Shown: positions 40,005 to 53,284, counted from the stretch's first letter. The stretch: 64,000 nt of DNA from Endozoicomonas sp965232255 (GCA_965232255.1 OZ246962.1:806001-870000); one strand, 5' to 3'. A program made the numbers and translations. The notes: generated from the sequence alone by a model not told the origin.

Positions 40005-40865
40005 TCAGCAACTGATGCCAAATTCCCGAAAACATTTGGAAATAGCCGGTTTGCTCTCAGTAAATGCAATACCGTGGGACGCCAGTTTTTCTGTATTCAG
40101 GCGAATGTCCCGAGTCTTGGGAGCATCCCCCGCCGTTAGCAGGGTGGACAGTCGCTCTCCCAGACCCAGCTCTTCCAGAATATGGACAGCAATATCGTAT
40201 CGGCTCAGCGGATTGTGGGCGCCGGTGTGGTAAATGCCGTAGGGGATAGCAAATATTTTCGGGAATTGTTCAAGCAGTTCGTGCACGTAAGTCAGCCCAC
40301 GGAACTCATTGCGTCGCTCAACCATAACGGTGCCATTTTGCAATGCCTGAAGCGCATTCCAGACCACATTGGGGTTGATGGTCGTATTGCGCTCCGGCAT
40401 ACCAAACAACCAGGTAAACCGAAGCACCCACAACTCGTCCAGAATGCCTGCCAACTCCCGCTCAGCTTCCAGCTTGTTTTGGCCGTAGACCGTATCCGGC
40501 ACGGGAATATCGTCCTCTGAATAAGGACCAGACTCCGAATTGCCATTGAACACCTGCTCAGAGGAGATAAACACCAGTTTCGCACCCACTGACTTACAGG
40601 CGTTGGCCACATGAATGGCACCCTGAACATTGATTCTGTGTGCCAGTTCCGGGTTGTTATTGCAAAAATCTGTGACCGCGATGGCCGCAGCGTGAATCAC
40701 ATAATCTGGCCGGAATTCAGCGAACAGGGCATTGACCCTATCGACATCAGTAATATCAAGGTCAGCCACATCGGTGGCCTTGATCGTGTATTGATCTTGA
40801 TAACGATTAATAAACCGGGTACCGAAAAAACCGTTCGCTCCGGTAATCAGAATCTTTTCCTTCAC
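40005..40865 (-). CDS. RmlD-like NAD(P)-dependent sugar reductase
   Basis: 286 residues of the extended SDR family, closest in look to dTDP-4-dehydrorhamnose reductase: ITGANGFFGTRF at the start, HAAAIAVTDFCNNNPELA, a Ser-Ser-Glu (FISSEQVFNG), Tyr-x3-Lys (YGQNKLEAE) and RFTWLFG. Its gene starts 2 bp after pflC and ends 21 bp before fsa, so it belongs to this catabolic operon, not to a surface-sugar cluster. It probably acts on a sugar phosphate or sugar alcohol of this pathway; the substrate is unknown. No counterpart is present in the E. coli frw-pfl operon as I know it. Confidence 0.85.
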   Translation of the reverse strand: MKEKILITGANGFFGTRFINRYQDQYTIKATDVADLDITDVDRVNALFAEFRPDYVIHAAAIAVTDFCNNNPELAHRINVQGAIHVANACKSVGAKLVFISSEQVFNGNSESGPYSEDDIPVPDTVYGQNKLEAERELAGILDELWVLRFTWLFGMPERNTTINPNVVWNALQALQNGTVMVERRNEFRGLTYVHELLEQFPKIFAIPYGIYHTGAHNPLSRYDIAVHILEELGLGERLSTLLTAGDAPKTRDIRLNTEKLASHGIAFTESKPAISKCFREFGISC

Positions 40866-40867
40866 GT

Positions 40868-41752
40868 TTAACCGCCTACTACAACGTTGTATCCATGGGA
40901 TTCAATATGCAAACGAATCGCCGTTATCTCGCTCTCTGTGGGTACCGCGATCTTTTTCATTTGGTAATCCATGCCAAATGTCTCGTATTTGTTGGATCCC
41001 AACTGATGGAACGGGAGAATATGAACCTCGCGCAATTGCCAGGGCCGTAAAAAAGCCAGCACCCGATCAACATTGAGAATATCCAGGGTATATCCGGGAA
41101 TAAGTGGCAACCTGGGAATCACATTGATTCCTGCAGCCACTAGCTGTTCGAAATTGTTCAATACCTTGGGCAGATCCATGTTGAGCACCTGTCTGGCCCG
41201 ATCAGCGTCCATTATCTTCAGGTCAAACAGAACCTCATCACAGAGGCGTCCCAGAGTCAGCAAGTGGCTCTGCTTGCCAACGCCGGTAGTCTCAATTGCC
41301 ATGTGATAGCCCTGGGCTTTCAGCGCCTGCAATAGTGCGGTAACAAAGCGTGGCTGTACCAGAATCTCGCCGCCAGACAAAGTCACGCCGCCTCCGGAAG
41401 TGCGGAAAAAGACCTCATCTCTGGTGACTTCCTGCAGTACCTCATCCAAGGTCATATCTTTGCCGACAGACTCAAATGCCCCACTAGGACATTCGTCTAC
41501 ATCTTCGCTGCACACTTCGCATTGCAAACACTTTGCCTGTCGGCGCACATTAACAGTGCGATGCGATCGCGATTCCGGGTTGGAACACCAGGGGCAGGTC
41601 AGGGGACAGCCTTTGAAAAAAACCACCGTCCGAATGCCAGCACCATCATTCAGGGAGTAGCGCTGAATATTGAAAATCCGCCCGGTTAACGGCTTGGGCG
41701 TAGTTGCCAGGGAGCGGTCATCCGCCGCCCCAGCCAGCACATTACAGGGCAT
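40868..41752 (-). CDS. pflC: Glycyl-radical enzyme activating enzyme (PflC type)
   Basis: 294-residue radical SAM activase. Motifs: the Cys-x3-Cys-x2-Cys cluster in KGCPLTCPWCSNPESR, a second ferredoxin-like Cys set (AKCLQCEVCSEDVDECPSGA) and the SGGEILVQPRF region. It installs the glycyl radical on the neighbouring PflD-like enzyme. The ATG at 41752 overlaps the pflD stop (ATGCCCTGTAA), indicating coupled translation; an upstream frame to 41827 is overlap shadow. Confidence 0.94.
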   Translation of the reverse strand: MPCNVLAGAADDRSLATTPKPLTGRIFNIQRYSLNDGAGIRTVVFFKGCPLTCPWCSNPESRSHRTVNVRRQAKCLQCEVCSEDVDECPSGAFESVGKDMTLDEVLQEVTRDEVFFRTSGGGVTLSGGEILVQPRFVTALLQALKAQGYHMAIETTGVGKQSHLLTLGRLCDEVLFDLKIMDADRARQVLNMDLPKVLNNFEQLVAAGINVIPRLPLIPGYTLDILNVDRVLAFLRPWQLREVHILPFHQLGSNKYETFGMDYQMKKIAVPTESEITAIRLHIESHGYNVVVGG

Positions 41753-44042
41753 GAGCTGTTCTTCTGATAATATCGTCCTGAATCTCTTTCGAGAGTTCCA
41801 CAAAGAACGCGCTGTAGCCAGCAACACGCACCACTAGCCCCGCATATTCGTCTTTGTTTTGCTGCGCCTTGATCAGCGTTTCTGCGTTAAGCACGTTGAA
41901 CTGGATGTGCTGTAGCTTCAACTTCATAAAGGCCTGGAGAAAATCGCTGAGTTTATTCAGCCCTTGCTCGCCTTCCAGAGTGCTAGGGGTAAACTTGACA
42001 TTCAGCAGGCTGCCGTTGGACAGCAGATAGTTATCCAGCTTGCTGACACTCTTGAGCACAGCGGTTGGTCCCTGCTGGTCTTTACCCAACATGGGCGAGA
42101 GCCCTCCGTCTGCCAGTTGCTCACCGGCCAGTCGACCATCCGGCGTTGCGCCCACTACAGCACCAAGTGGCACATGGGCGGAGACGGTGTAAGAGCCAGG
42201 TGTGAACTTGCCACCCCTTGGGTTGTCGTAGTTCTCAACCTCTTTGCAGAATAGCCGCAATAACTCAGCACCAAGATCATCGACTTCATCAATGTCGTTG
42301 CCATATTTCTCATAACGGTTCATCAGGCGAGCACGGATTTTCTCACCGTTCGACACCTCGAAGTTCTTTTCCAGGATATCGACAAACTCAGCAAACGAGC
42401 AGCGCTGTTCTTCAAACACATAGCGCTTCAAGGCCTGGAGTGAGTCGGACAGGTTGGCAATGCCGATGCCCTGGACGCCTGAGAAGTTGTAGCGTGCGCC
42501 ACCATCGGTGATGTCCTGCCCTTTTGCCATACAGTCGTTGATGAAAGAGGACAACAGCGGCACTGGTGCCCAGTCCCGATGGCCGATGTCGCAGATATTG
42601 GAGCCTGCCACCATCAACGAGATGTAGTGTTTGATATCTTCGCGTATCTCTGCCAGCAACCCGGCAAACGTAACGTCAGCATTGGTTTTGTTACGCAGCA
42701 GCACCAGCTCCATCACCTTCAGCAGGTTGAACATGGCGATATCGTGCAGGCCGTATGTCTTGCCCGGAATGGAAAGTTCCACACAGCCAACCACTGAGTA
42801 GTCCCGAGCGTCTTCCAGCGATACCCCACGGTTAAGAAACGCAGGAACCACAACCTCATCATTGAAAATCTGGGGAATACCAGTCCCAAGACGTATGGTT
42901 TCTGCCGTCTTGTTCAGGAAGGGGCGATCAATAAACTCGTTTATCCGAACGCCAAGGTTAGGTTGTGGCAACTGAACACTCTGATAAGCATCCAGACAGA
43001 GTGTGGACAGTGGATTAACGGCACTGCGACCGGCTTCAGTAAGGCCACCAAGCAAAATGGTATAGCCAGTAGGGAAGCCAGCAAAAAATTTCGCACTGGA
43101 TGACGAACGCAACAGAACAATGTCGTTCATTTTAATCCAGAGGCTTTCCAACAGCTCCCGCAGAAACGCCGGACTCTCGCCGTTAGCCAGCGAAGCCTGG
43201 TAAAACGGTAGCATATACTGGTCAAACCGGCCGAGAGAGAGCGAGCTGGCGTTGGATTCGTACTGCAGCACAATATTCATGTACCAGAACAGCTGGCAGG
43301 CTTCGTAGAAGTTTTCAGGCTTTTCCAGGGCGATTTTGGCCGAAATGTTGGCGATGCGTAGCAGCTCATCTTTACGTCGCTGGTCGCCAGTATCCGCAGC
43401 CATGGCTCTGGCTTCGCTTTCATATCGCTGAATATGCCGAATGGATGCTCGCAACAACAACTCTGCTGCCTGATAGAAGACATTGTCAGGATGCTCACGA
43501 ACCATTTCACCCAGCTCATCGGCCAACCGGCCCAGACCGTTTTGTAGCAGACGATCAAAGTCGATAATGATATGGCCCTGTCCCTTATCAGTCTGATTGA
43601 TGCTGAAAATTTTGCTGGCTGACGCCTCTTTCACTGCCGGTGGAATCTGGCTGTTGATAAAGTCTTTCATGGAGCGATCTGTCCAGTAAGGCAGTAGCTG
43701 CTCACGAAAAATCGCTTTATCTTGTTCTGAAATGGAAAATTTATCCTGTGGGCGCGAGTGAAAGGTATCCAGCTCCTTATCAATCCAGTACGGATCCATT
43801 TCCGGTGAAATAATGCCAGCCCTTGGCTTGATCGTCCGGTTTCCCGCAATCAGCTCATCATCCCGAATGGTGATATTGACGTTATCCAGCACATAAGCCG
43901 TTGCCTTGGCTCGCCGCAACAGAACAGGTTCTCCTTCGGTTTGTCGGTGACTTTCGGTGTACAGGAGCGCGCGTTCCAGAGAGATTTCACGCTCTTTGGC
44001 AAAAAGGGCCTGTTTTAATCGTTCGATTCTTAATGTCGTCAT
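41742..44042 (-). CDS. pflD: Glycyl radical enzyme (PflD type)
   Basis: 766 residues from the ATG at 44042, aligning from end to end with E. coli PflD (765) by memory, including the last residues IQDDIIRRTAH. The active-site Cys420-Val-Glu422 (VVGCVELSIPG) and the glycyl-radical loop RVAGYSAFF (Gly742) are intact. The Cys-x-Glu motif marks the dehydratase/lyase branch rather than true pyruvate formate-lyase (Cys-Cys). Works only without oxygen. With PTS and FSA neighbours it likely opens a phosphorylated anhydrohexitol or related sugar derivative. A longer start at 44072 is possible. Confidence 0.95.
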   Translation of the reverse strand: MTTLRIERLKQALFAKEREISLERALLYTESHRQTEGEPVLLRRAKATAYVLDNVNITIRDDELIAGNRTIKPRAGIISPEMDPYWIDKELDTFHSRPQDKFSISEQDKAIFREQLLPYWTDRSMKDFINSQIPPAVKEASASKIFSINQTDKGQGHIIIDFDRLLQNGLGRLADELGEMVREHPDNVFYQAAELLLRASIRHIQRYESEARAMAADTGDQRRKDELLRIANISAKIALEKPENFYEACQLFWYMNIVLQYESNASSLSLGRFDQYMLPFYQASLANGESPAFLRELLESLWIKMNDIVLLRSSSSAKFFAGFPTGYTILLGGLTEAGRSAVNPLSTLCLDAYQSVQLPQPNLGVRINEFIDRPFLNKTAETIRLGTGIPQIFNDEVVVPAFLNRGVSLEDARDYSVVGCVELSIPGKTYGLHDIAMFNLLKVMELVLLRNKTNADVTFAGLLAEIREDIKHYISLMVAGSNICDIGHRDWAPVPLLSSFINDCMAKGQDITDGGARYNFSGVQGIGIANLSDSLQALKRYVFEEQRCSFAEFVDILEKNFEVSNGEKIRARLMNRYEKYGNDIDEVDDLGAELLRLFCKEVENYDNPRGGKFTPGSYTVSAHVPLGAVVGATPDGRLAGEQLADGGLSPMLGKDQQGPTAVLKSVSKLDNYLLSNGSLLNVKFTPSTLEGEQGLNKLSDFLQAFMKLKLQHIQFNVLNAETLIKAQQNKDEYAGLVVRVAGYSAFFVELSKEIQDDIIRRTAHAL

Positions 44043-44159
44043 GGCAAACGCCTGCTGATTTGATAAGCCCACAGTGGCATAAACAGTTGTATAAAAAAGA
44101 GAAACGGGCAGATAAGCAAATAAAAGGCTCAGCGATTTCTCTCCCTGAGCCAGCCACTG

Positions 44160-44474
44160 TTAACCAGCCAAATGTGCCTCAATTTTATCCAACACTGCCG
44201 GCGCACGTTTTACCGCATCGCTGACACCAATGCGAACCACAGTTTTGCCAGCAAATCGCTCGGTATTTTTGATATCAATATCCTTGGTCAGCAAAACAAC
44301 ATCAGCTCGCTTGACCACCTCAGGGCACAGCTCGTTCTCAATACCGATTGACCCTTGGGTTTCAACCTGACACTCCCAGCCTTTTGCCTTGGCAGCGGTG
44401 GCAATCGCTTCAGCAGCCATGTAGGTATGGGCAACCCCGGAAGGACAGGCAGTTACGGCAACGATGGTCGTCAT
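44160..44474 (-). CDS. frwB: PTS fructose-like EIIB component (FrwB type)
   Basis: 104 residues, one complete EIIB domain of the fructose family: VAVTACPSGVAHTYMAAEA with phosphorylated Cys10, then GWECQVETQGSIG and ADVVLLTKDIDI. It passes phosphate to sugar brought in by EIIC. Separated from the EIIC gene by 44 bp, followed by pflD after 117 bp. Confidence 0.94.
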   Translation of the reverse strand: MTTIVAVTACPSGVAHTYMAAEAIATAAKAKGWECQVETQGSIGIENELCPEVVKRADVVLLTKDIDIKNTERFAGKTVVRIGVSDAVKRAPAVLDKIEAHLAG

Positions 44475-44518
44475 GGTTCACTCCAGATAAAAAAGTTATG
44501 TGTATTACTTTTTGCAGA

Positions 44519-45334
44519 TCACCCGATGGTGATCTCCATATCAAAATCGTCTTCAACAGATTCGGTTGCTGTCACCTTGCGACGGGCCTTCATGAAATTA
44601 ACCAGCAACGCAGTCACCACAGAACCGATGGCCAGGGCCACGACAAAGCCGAATCGCCCTTCAACCACTGGCAGCACAATCAGCCCACCCCACGCAGCAT
44701 AGGTTTCTACCTGCAGCACAGCGGCGGTCACTGAACCGGCGGCAGCGCCGAGCATAATGGCGGGAATTACCCGCAGCGGGTCAGCGGCGGCAAAAGGAAT
44801 AGCTCCTTCAGTAATGCCCATGGTGCCCATCAAAATGGCAGCGCGACCTGCCTCTCGTTCACTGTCGTCGTAGAGCTTTTTGTTCATGAAGGTGGGCAGC
44901 CCCACTGGTTCACCAATGCCCCACACCATTGCGCCGACGGTAATGAAGATGCCGACAATAGGAATCACAAAAATCGGCATCACCGAACGGGCAAAATCCG
45001 GTACTTTGATTTTTTTCAGGTAGTAGACAACGATGCCGCCCAGCAGACCGGCAAAGATCGCGCCGAAAAAGCCAGTGTTATACATATTGGTACCAATCAT
45101 GGCGGCAATGGCACAAGGTGCCAGGGCAGAACGATCAGCAATGGAGTAACCAATATAAGCCGCCAGAATGGGCACCATCAGCTGAAAGCCGGTTACCCCA
45201 ATCATAAACAGGTCGTTAAGAAAACTGCCCGCTTCTGGCACCGCGCCCTTGCCGCTGAGCATGACGGCAGCAGCCAAGAGGATACCACCGGCCACCACGA
45301 AAGGAATCATATGAGTGGGGTGATGAAGAGGCAC
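44519..45334 (-). pseudogene. PTS fructose-like EIIC component, 5'-truncated (FrwC type)
   Basis: 271 codons of a fructose-family EIIC, normally about 350-360 residues. The transmembrane core is well preserved (HMIPFVVAGGILLAAAVML, TGFQLMVPILAAYIGYSIADR, MGTMGITEGAIPFAAADP). Similarity begins only at HMIP; the usual N-terminal segment before it is missing and is replaced by eight codons (GTG PLHHPT) that are antisense to a PTS EIIA remnant on the other strand. The break falls at 45314-45325. The remaining protein lacks its N-terminal part and its promoter region, so the operon is probably impaired, although a shorter functional EIIC cannot be excluded. Confidence 0.8.
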
Positions 45335-45507
45335 AGTTCGTGATCATGCTGACTCTGAACAAACACTCTGCCGGTGACCAACATATGAAAATATTTTCTC
45401 GGTTGGCCAGACGCATCATGCATCCGGACTTTCGGGAGTCCCTGTTTAATGCCGAATCCTCAGCAGCGATTGCAGCAATGTTGAATACTGAGTTGGAAAT
45501 CAATTAA
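45322..45507 (+). pseudogene. C-terminal remnant of a PTS EIIA (fructose/mannitol type)
   Basis: The plus strand encodes, up to the TAA at 45507, EEAQFVIMLTLNKHSAGDQH then MKIFSRLARRIMHPDFRESL and a final AAIAAMLNTELEIN. This is the end of a type-2 EIIA domain. Its N-terminal half with the phosphorylated His is absent, and the frame runs straight into the antisense of EIIC. It is followed 54 bp later by an oxidoreductase gene on the same strand. Confidence 0.75.
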
Positions 45508-45560
45508 TGAGCCAGCGCAGAGTATTGAACTCTGCGCTCTGTTCTCGGATCAATGGAATA

Positions 45561-46595
45561 ATGATGGAACCGATCAAAACGGCAATTGTCGGGTTTGGTA
45601 TCTCCGGGCAATCCTTTCAAGCACCCATCCTGCAAGCAATTAGCCAGATCGACCTGCGAGCAGTGGTATCAAGTAATGGCGAACGGGTTCGCAGCCAACT
45701 GCCCGAAGTTGCGGTGTACGCCGATATAAGTCAGCTGTTGCACGACCCGGAGATAGAGCTGGTTATTATCGCAACGCCCAACGATCTGCACCATCAACAG
45801 GCTGCCGAAGCTTTGCGGGCAGGTAAGCACGTAGTGGTGGAAAAACCGATCACCGTCAGCAGCAGCGATGGGGATGCCCTGATCGAACTGGCGCAACAAT
45901 ACGACAGAAAACTGTCCGTCTATCATAGCCGACGTTACGACGGTGATTTTCTAACTATCAAACAACTGTTGGCGGAACAACGGTTAGGCGACATTCATAC
46001 CTTCTATTCCAGCTATAACCGCTATCGTCCGGCGGTGAAAGATCGTTGGCGAGAAGTGAATGTCCCTGGTGCCGGAATACTGTACGACCTTGGTTCGCAC
46101 CTGATTGATCAAACTCTCTGCCTGTTTGGTAATCCAATTGCTGTGCAGGCGACACTGCGTAACCAACGCCCCGGTTCCCAGGCCACAGATCATTTCCACC
46201 TGGTGCTCTCTTACCCAGACACGGACGTTATTCTGCATGGCAACTGTTTAAGTACAATAGCAGGCCCACGATTCCAGGTATTTGGCACTGAAGGCAGCTT
46301 TATCAAGCACGGAATGGATCCACAGGAAGACTATCTACGCAATTTTCAGGGGCCCGAAACCACGGGCTGGGGCAAAGATATACCGGAACACTACGGAATA
46401 TTAACCGCTATCGATGGCGAGTCTGTGGTCGTTCCCACAATGAATGGCGGTTATGAACAGTTCTATCACCAAATGAGTCATGCCATCCGTCACAATCAGC
46501 CAGTGCCGGTGGCGCCAGAACAAGCAATCGATGTGATTAAAATCATCGAGTCATCTTATCTGAGTAGCCAAGAAAACAGAACCGTCTTTTTATAA
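45561..46595 (+). CDS. Gfo/Idh/MocA family oxidoreductase
   Basis: 344 residues from the ATG at 45561. The N-terminal Rossmann motif is VGFGISGQSFQAP, then the family EKP motif (VVVEKPITVSSSDG), YHSRRYDGDF and the LYDLGSHLIDQTL segment with catalytic His. It resembles E. coli YdgJ/YhhX. Members oxidise or reduce sugars, inositols or anhydro-sugars with NAD(P). It once probably belonged to the same sugar operon as the broken PTS EIIA just upstream. A frame upstream to 45507 is not needed. Confidence 0.92.
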   Translation: MMEPIKTAIVGFGISGQSFQAPILQAISQIDLRAVVSSNGERVRSQLPEVAVYADISQLLHDPEIELVIIATPNDLHHQQAAEALRAGKHVVVEKPITVSSSDGDALIELAQQYDRKLSVYHSRRYDGDFLTIKQLLAEQRLGDIHTFYSSYNRYRPAVKDRWREVNVPGAGILYDLGSHLIDQTLCLFGNPIAVQATLRNQRPGSQATDHFHLVLSYPDTDVILHGNCLSTIAGPRFQVFGTEGSFIKHGMDPQEDYLRNFQGPETTGWGKDIPEHYGILTAIDGESVVVPTMNGGYEQFYHQMSHAIRHNQPVPVAPEQAIDVIKIIESSYLSSQENRTVFL

Positions 46596-46610
46596 GACAG
46601 GATTAGTATA

Positions 46611-47111
46611 ATGACAGAGATTCCAACCGCCCTGCTGGAGCAGGAAGCGCAATTACAGTTTGAAAATTTTTCTCACCAGACCGCCTGGGAAGTGGGGAGT
46701 GCCATCAAAAAGGAGGCTGAAGCGCGCGGGCAAAACGTCGCCATTGATATCACTCTGAACGGACAAGTGCTGTTCAGCTACGCTATGCCCTCAACTACTA
46801 TTGATAATCTGGAATGGATCAACCGAAAAAAACGCGTTGTACATCGCTACCAGCACAGCTCCTGGTACATGGGGCACTACTACCGATCAAAAGGAAAATC
46901 CATCGAAGAAAGCTCGCTGGTAGACCCAAAACTTTATGCCCCTTACGGCGGAAGCTTTCCATTGACTGTCAGAAATGTCGGCGTAATCGGCAGCATCACA
47001 GTCTCAGGACTTCCCCAGGAACAAGATCATCAGCTGATCGTGGATGTGCTGACCCAGTTTTTGGTGCGAAGACCCAACCCATCTAGTCCGCGGTCAGAAA
47101 CTTTTTCTTGA
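46611..47111 (+). CDS. Heme-degrading-domain / UPF0303 (DUF336) family protein
   Basis: 166 residues of the HbpS/GlcG-related UPF0303 family: AWEVGSAIKKEAEARGQNVAIDI, FSYAMPSTTIDNLEWINRK, HSSWYMGHYY and a Gly-rich segment (APYGGSFPLTV). The biochemical role is unclear. It follows the oxidoreductase gene by 15 bp, an operon-like spacing often seen for this pair of families. Confidence 0.85.
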   Translation: MTEIPTALLEQEAQLQFENFSHQTAWEVGSAIKKEAEARGQNVAIDITLNGQVLFSYAMPSTTIDNLEWINRKKRVVHRYQHSSWYMGHYYRSKGKSIEESSLVDPKLYAPYGGSFPLTVRNVGVIGSITVSGLPQEQDHQLIVDVLTQFLVRRPNPSSPRSETFS

Positions 47112-47225
47112 GCAGTAAGTCCATACTCCTATCTGGTTTGAAATCGTGGATTCTTTCATTAGCGTGACAGCTAACCATGAAAAGAATATAGGTAGCCAGT
47201 CATTTACCAAGGAGACAGAGTAATT

Positions 47226-47690
47226 ATGGGTACAGACATACATTCGTATGCTGAATTCAGGAATGGTGCCGGGCAATGGGAGGAAATTCCGGATTACGAA
47301 CCTTTTGGCAGTCGCAGTAGTAATATTTTTTCATTTCTTGCCGGCGTTCGTTTCAACAACACCTGTTACTATTCGGACTTCCGGACAATTACCCCGTATC
47401 CTATTATTGATGACGTTCGAGGTCTGCCAAAAGATATTAGTCACTCCGTTAAAGCCAAATCTGATGAAGAAGGGGATACTGTATTCGGGCGTTCCTGGTT
47501 ATCCGTCGATGAACTGACTTCCTACAACTACGACAAACCTTTAAGAGACAGAAACATTGAATCTGTCTCGGTTCCAGAAGGACTTGTCAGTCGCACAGTC
47601 AGAGATGCTCTAGGGGCGTACTATTTTAATGAATTGGCTAAGTTACAAAAAAGTAAAGCTGAGCGCATCGTCTTTTGGTTTGATAACTGA
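47226..47690 (+). CDS. Conserved hypothetical protein, MG-x-DIH type
   Basis: 154 residues preceded by a strong AAGGAG ribosome-binding site. It begins MGTDIHSYAEFRNGAGQWEE, then FSFLAGVR, RGLPKDIS and GRSWLSVDEL, a pattern I recall from small phage and environmental hypothetical proteins with no established function. It is soluble, acidic, and convergent with rRNA operon 2. Possibly a prophage relic. Confidence 0.7.
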   Translation: MGTDIHSYAEFRNGAGQWEEIPDYEPFGSRSSNIFSFLAGVRFNNTCYYSDFRTITPYPIIDDVRGLPKDISHSVKAKSDEEGDTVFGRSWLSVDELTSYNYDKPLRDRNIESVSVPEGLVSRTVRDALGAYYFNELAKLQKSKAERIVFWFDN

Positions 47691-47759
47691 CTAATGCCAG
47701 GAGTATTTTTCGATCGACGATAGCAAATGAATGGGCTCAGGTGATTTTTCCTGCAAAGC

Positions 47760-47794
47760 AAAAACCCCTGACCGAATAAACGATCAGGGGTTTT
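47760..47794 (-). terminator. Terminator of rRNA operon 2
   Basis: Stem AAAACCCCTGA / TCAGGGGTTTT around GAATAAACG; 31 bp downstream of the 5S gene on the minus strand. Close copy of the distal terminator of operon 1 (26437-26471). Confidence 0.88.
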
Positions 47795-47825
47795 GCAACC
47801 TTGAACGAGTCAAGGTAAAAAATGT

Positions 47826-47942
47826 GCCTGGCGATGTCCTACTCTCACATGGGGAGACCCCACACTACCATCGGCGATAAGTCATTTCACTACTGAGTTC
47901 GGGATGGGATCAGGTGGTTCTAACTTTCTATGGTCGCCAGGC
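47826..47942 (-). rRNA. rrf: 5S ribosomal RNA, operon 2
   Basis: 117 bp, sequence as in operon 1. Its 3' linker to the terminator equals the one next to the 5S remnant in operon 1. Confidence 0.95.
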
Positions 47943-47954
47943 TTAACTGGTTTT

Positions 47955-47993
47955 GTGCATGGATGCACTTATGTCGCGATGCCATGGATGGCA
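47955..47993. repeat. Twin CATGGATG palindromes in the 5S-23S spacer of operon 2
   Basis: Two perfect palindromic hairpins with GG loops, GTGCAT-GG-ATGCAC (47955-47968) and TGCCAT-GG-ATGGCA (47980-47993), share the core CATGGATG. The corresponding spacer in operon 1 lacks them and has unrelated sequence. Possibly an inserted REP-like element. Confidence 0.8.
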
Positions 47994-48087
47994 AGGAGCG
48001 ACTCTCTCCATACACTCGGAATCCATTTTTAAGCTGTTTCTTGCACGACACTCTACGTGTATGTCTGCTAAATCGCTTTGGCGTTAT

Positions 48088-51016
<2,929 letters not shown>

Positions 51017-51438
51017 ATATAACCCAAAACGATCTCTGACTTTGTCTTTTTCCTTTATGCGGTGTTGCAATTCTCACTCCGTCAGTCACGTAGTGCTACT
51101 ACGCTCCTTCCATCATTCGGCTTGCGCCTTGCCTAAAGCAAAAATACCATGCCAGTCTCACTTTGAAGTTAAAAGCAAATAAACACCTTTAACGATCAAT
51201 GAATTTCTTTCGAAATTCATTCGCCATACACATTAGCTATGATTGTTGCCAATCAAAGCTTGAGAGTGTCTCAGCAAGAATTTTCATTACAAGATCACTG
51301 TCGTAAAAACACTGTCTTATAAATCAATTCAGCTTAAATTTGGATTCCACATTGTTAAAGAACAAGAAAATCACGATGAACAGGTCATCGTGATCATCAA
51401 ACAATTCGTGTGAGCGCTTATGGACGTCGGTTTTCGTT
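51017..51438 (-). promoter_or_regulatory. tRNA-less 16S-23S spacer of operon 2
   Basis: 422 bp with no tRNA gene. It keeps the block shared with operon 1 (about 51185-51363) including boxA GTTCTTTAACAA (51352-51363). Where operon 1 has both tRNAs, this spacer has only a perfect hairpin, ATCACGATGA-ACAGG-TCATCGTGAT (51370-51394). A block at 51025-51180 is unique to this copy. Confidence 0.85.
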
Positions 51439-53017
<1,579 letters not shown>

Positions 53018-53179
53018 AAATCAGTTTGTTAACCCGAAGGCTAACTGCTCAATATCACAATTAAACGTACATGAATTTACAGGTATGTTCGCTTGCTCAA
53101 TCAAGCATCTTAAAGTTTTCTGGCCAAGGCCAGTTAACCGATGCAATCGCACAAGCGCCCACACGAATTGTCTGATATC

Positions 53180-53191
53180 TTGTTAAAGAAC
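53180..53191 (-). promoter_or_regulatory. boxA of the rRNA operon 2 leader
   Basis: Minus-strand GTTCTTTAACAA, identical to the element in the operon 1 leader. Confidence 0.8.
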
Positions 53192-53256
53192 TTATTGAGT
53201 AGCTGGACTCAATATTGATCCGGATCATTGTCCACTCCAGATCGGAAAGGTCGCTC

Positions 53257-53284
53257 ATAATACCGCAGCGATCTTCGTTGTCAA
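53257..53284 (-). promoter_or_regulatory. rRNA operon 2 promoter P2
   Basis: -35 TTGACA (53279-53284), 16-bp spacer, -10 TATTAT (53257-53262); identical to P2 of operon 1. Confidence 0.9.

Noticed and set aside
45507..45560. Longer start for the Gfo/Idh oxidoreductase
   Set aside because: The extra 18 codons overlap the stop of the EIIA remnant, and family similarity begins at the ATG at 45561.
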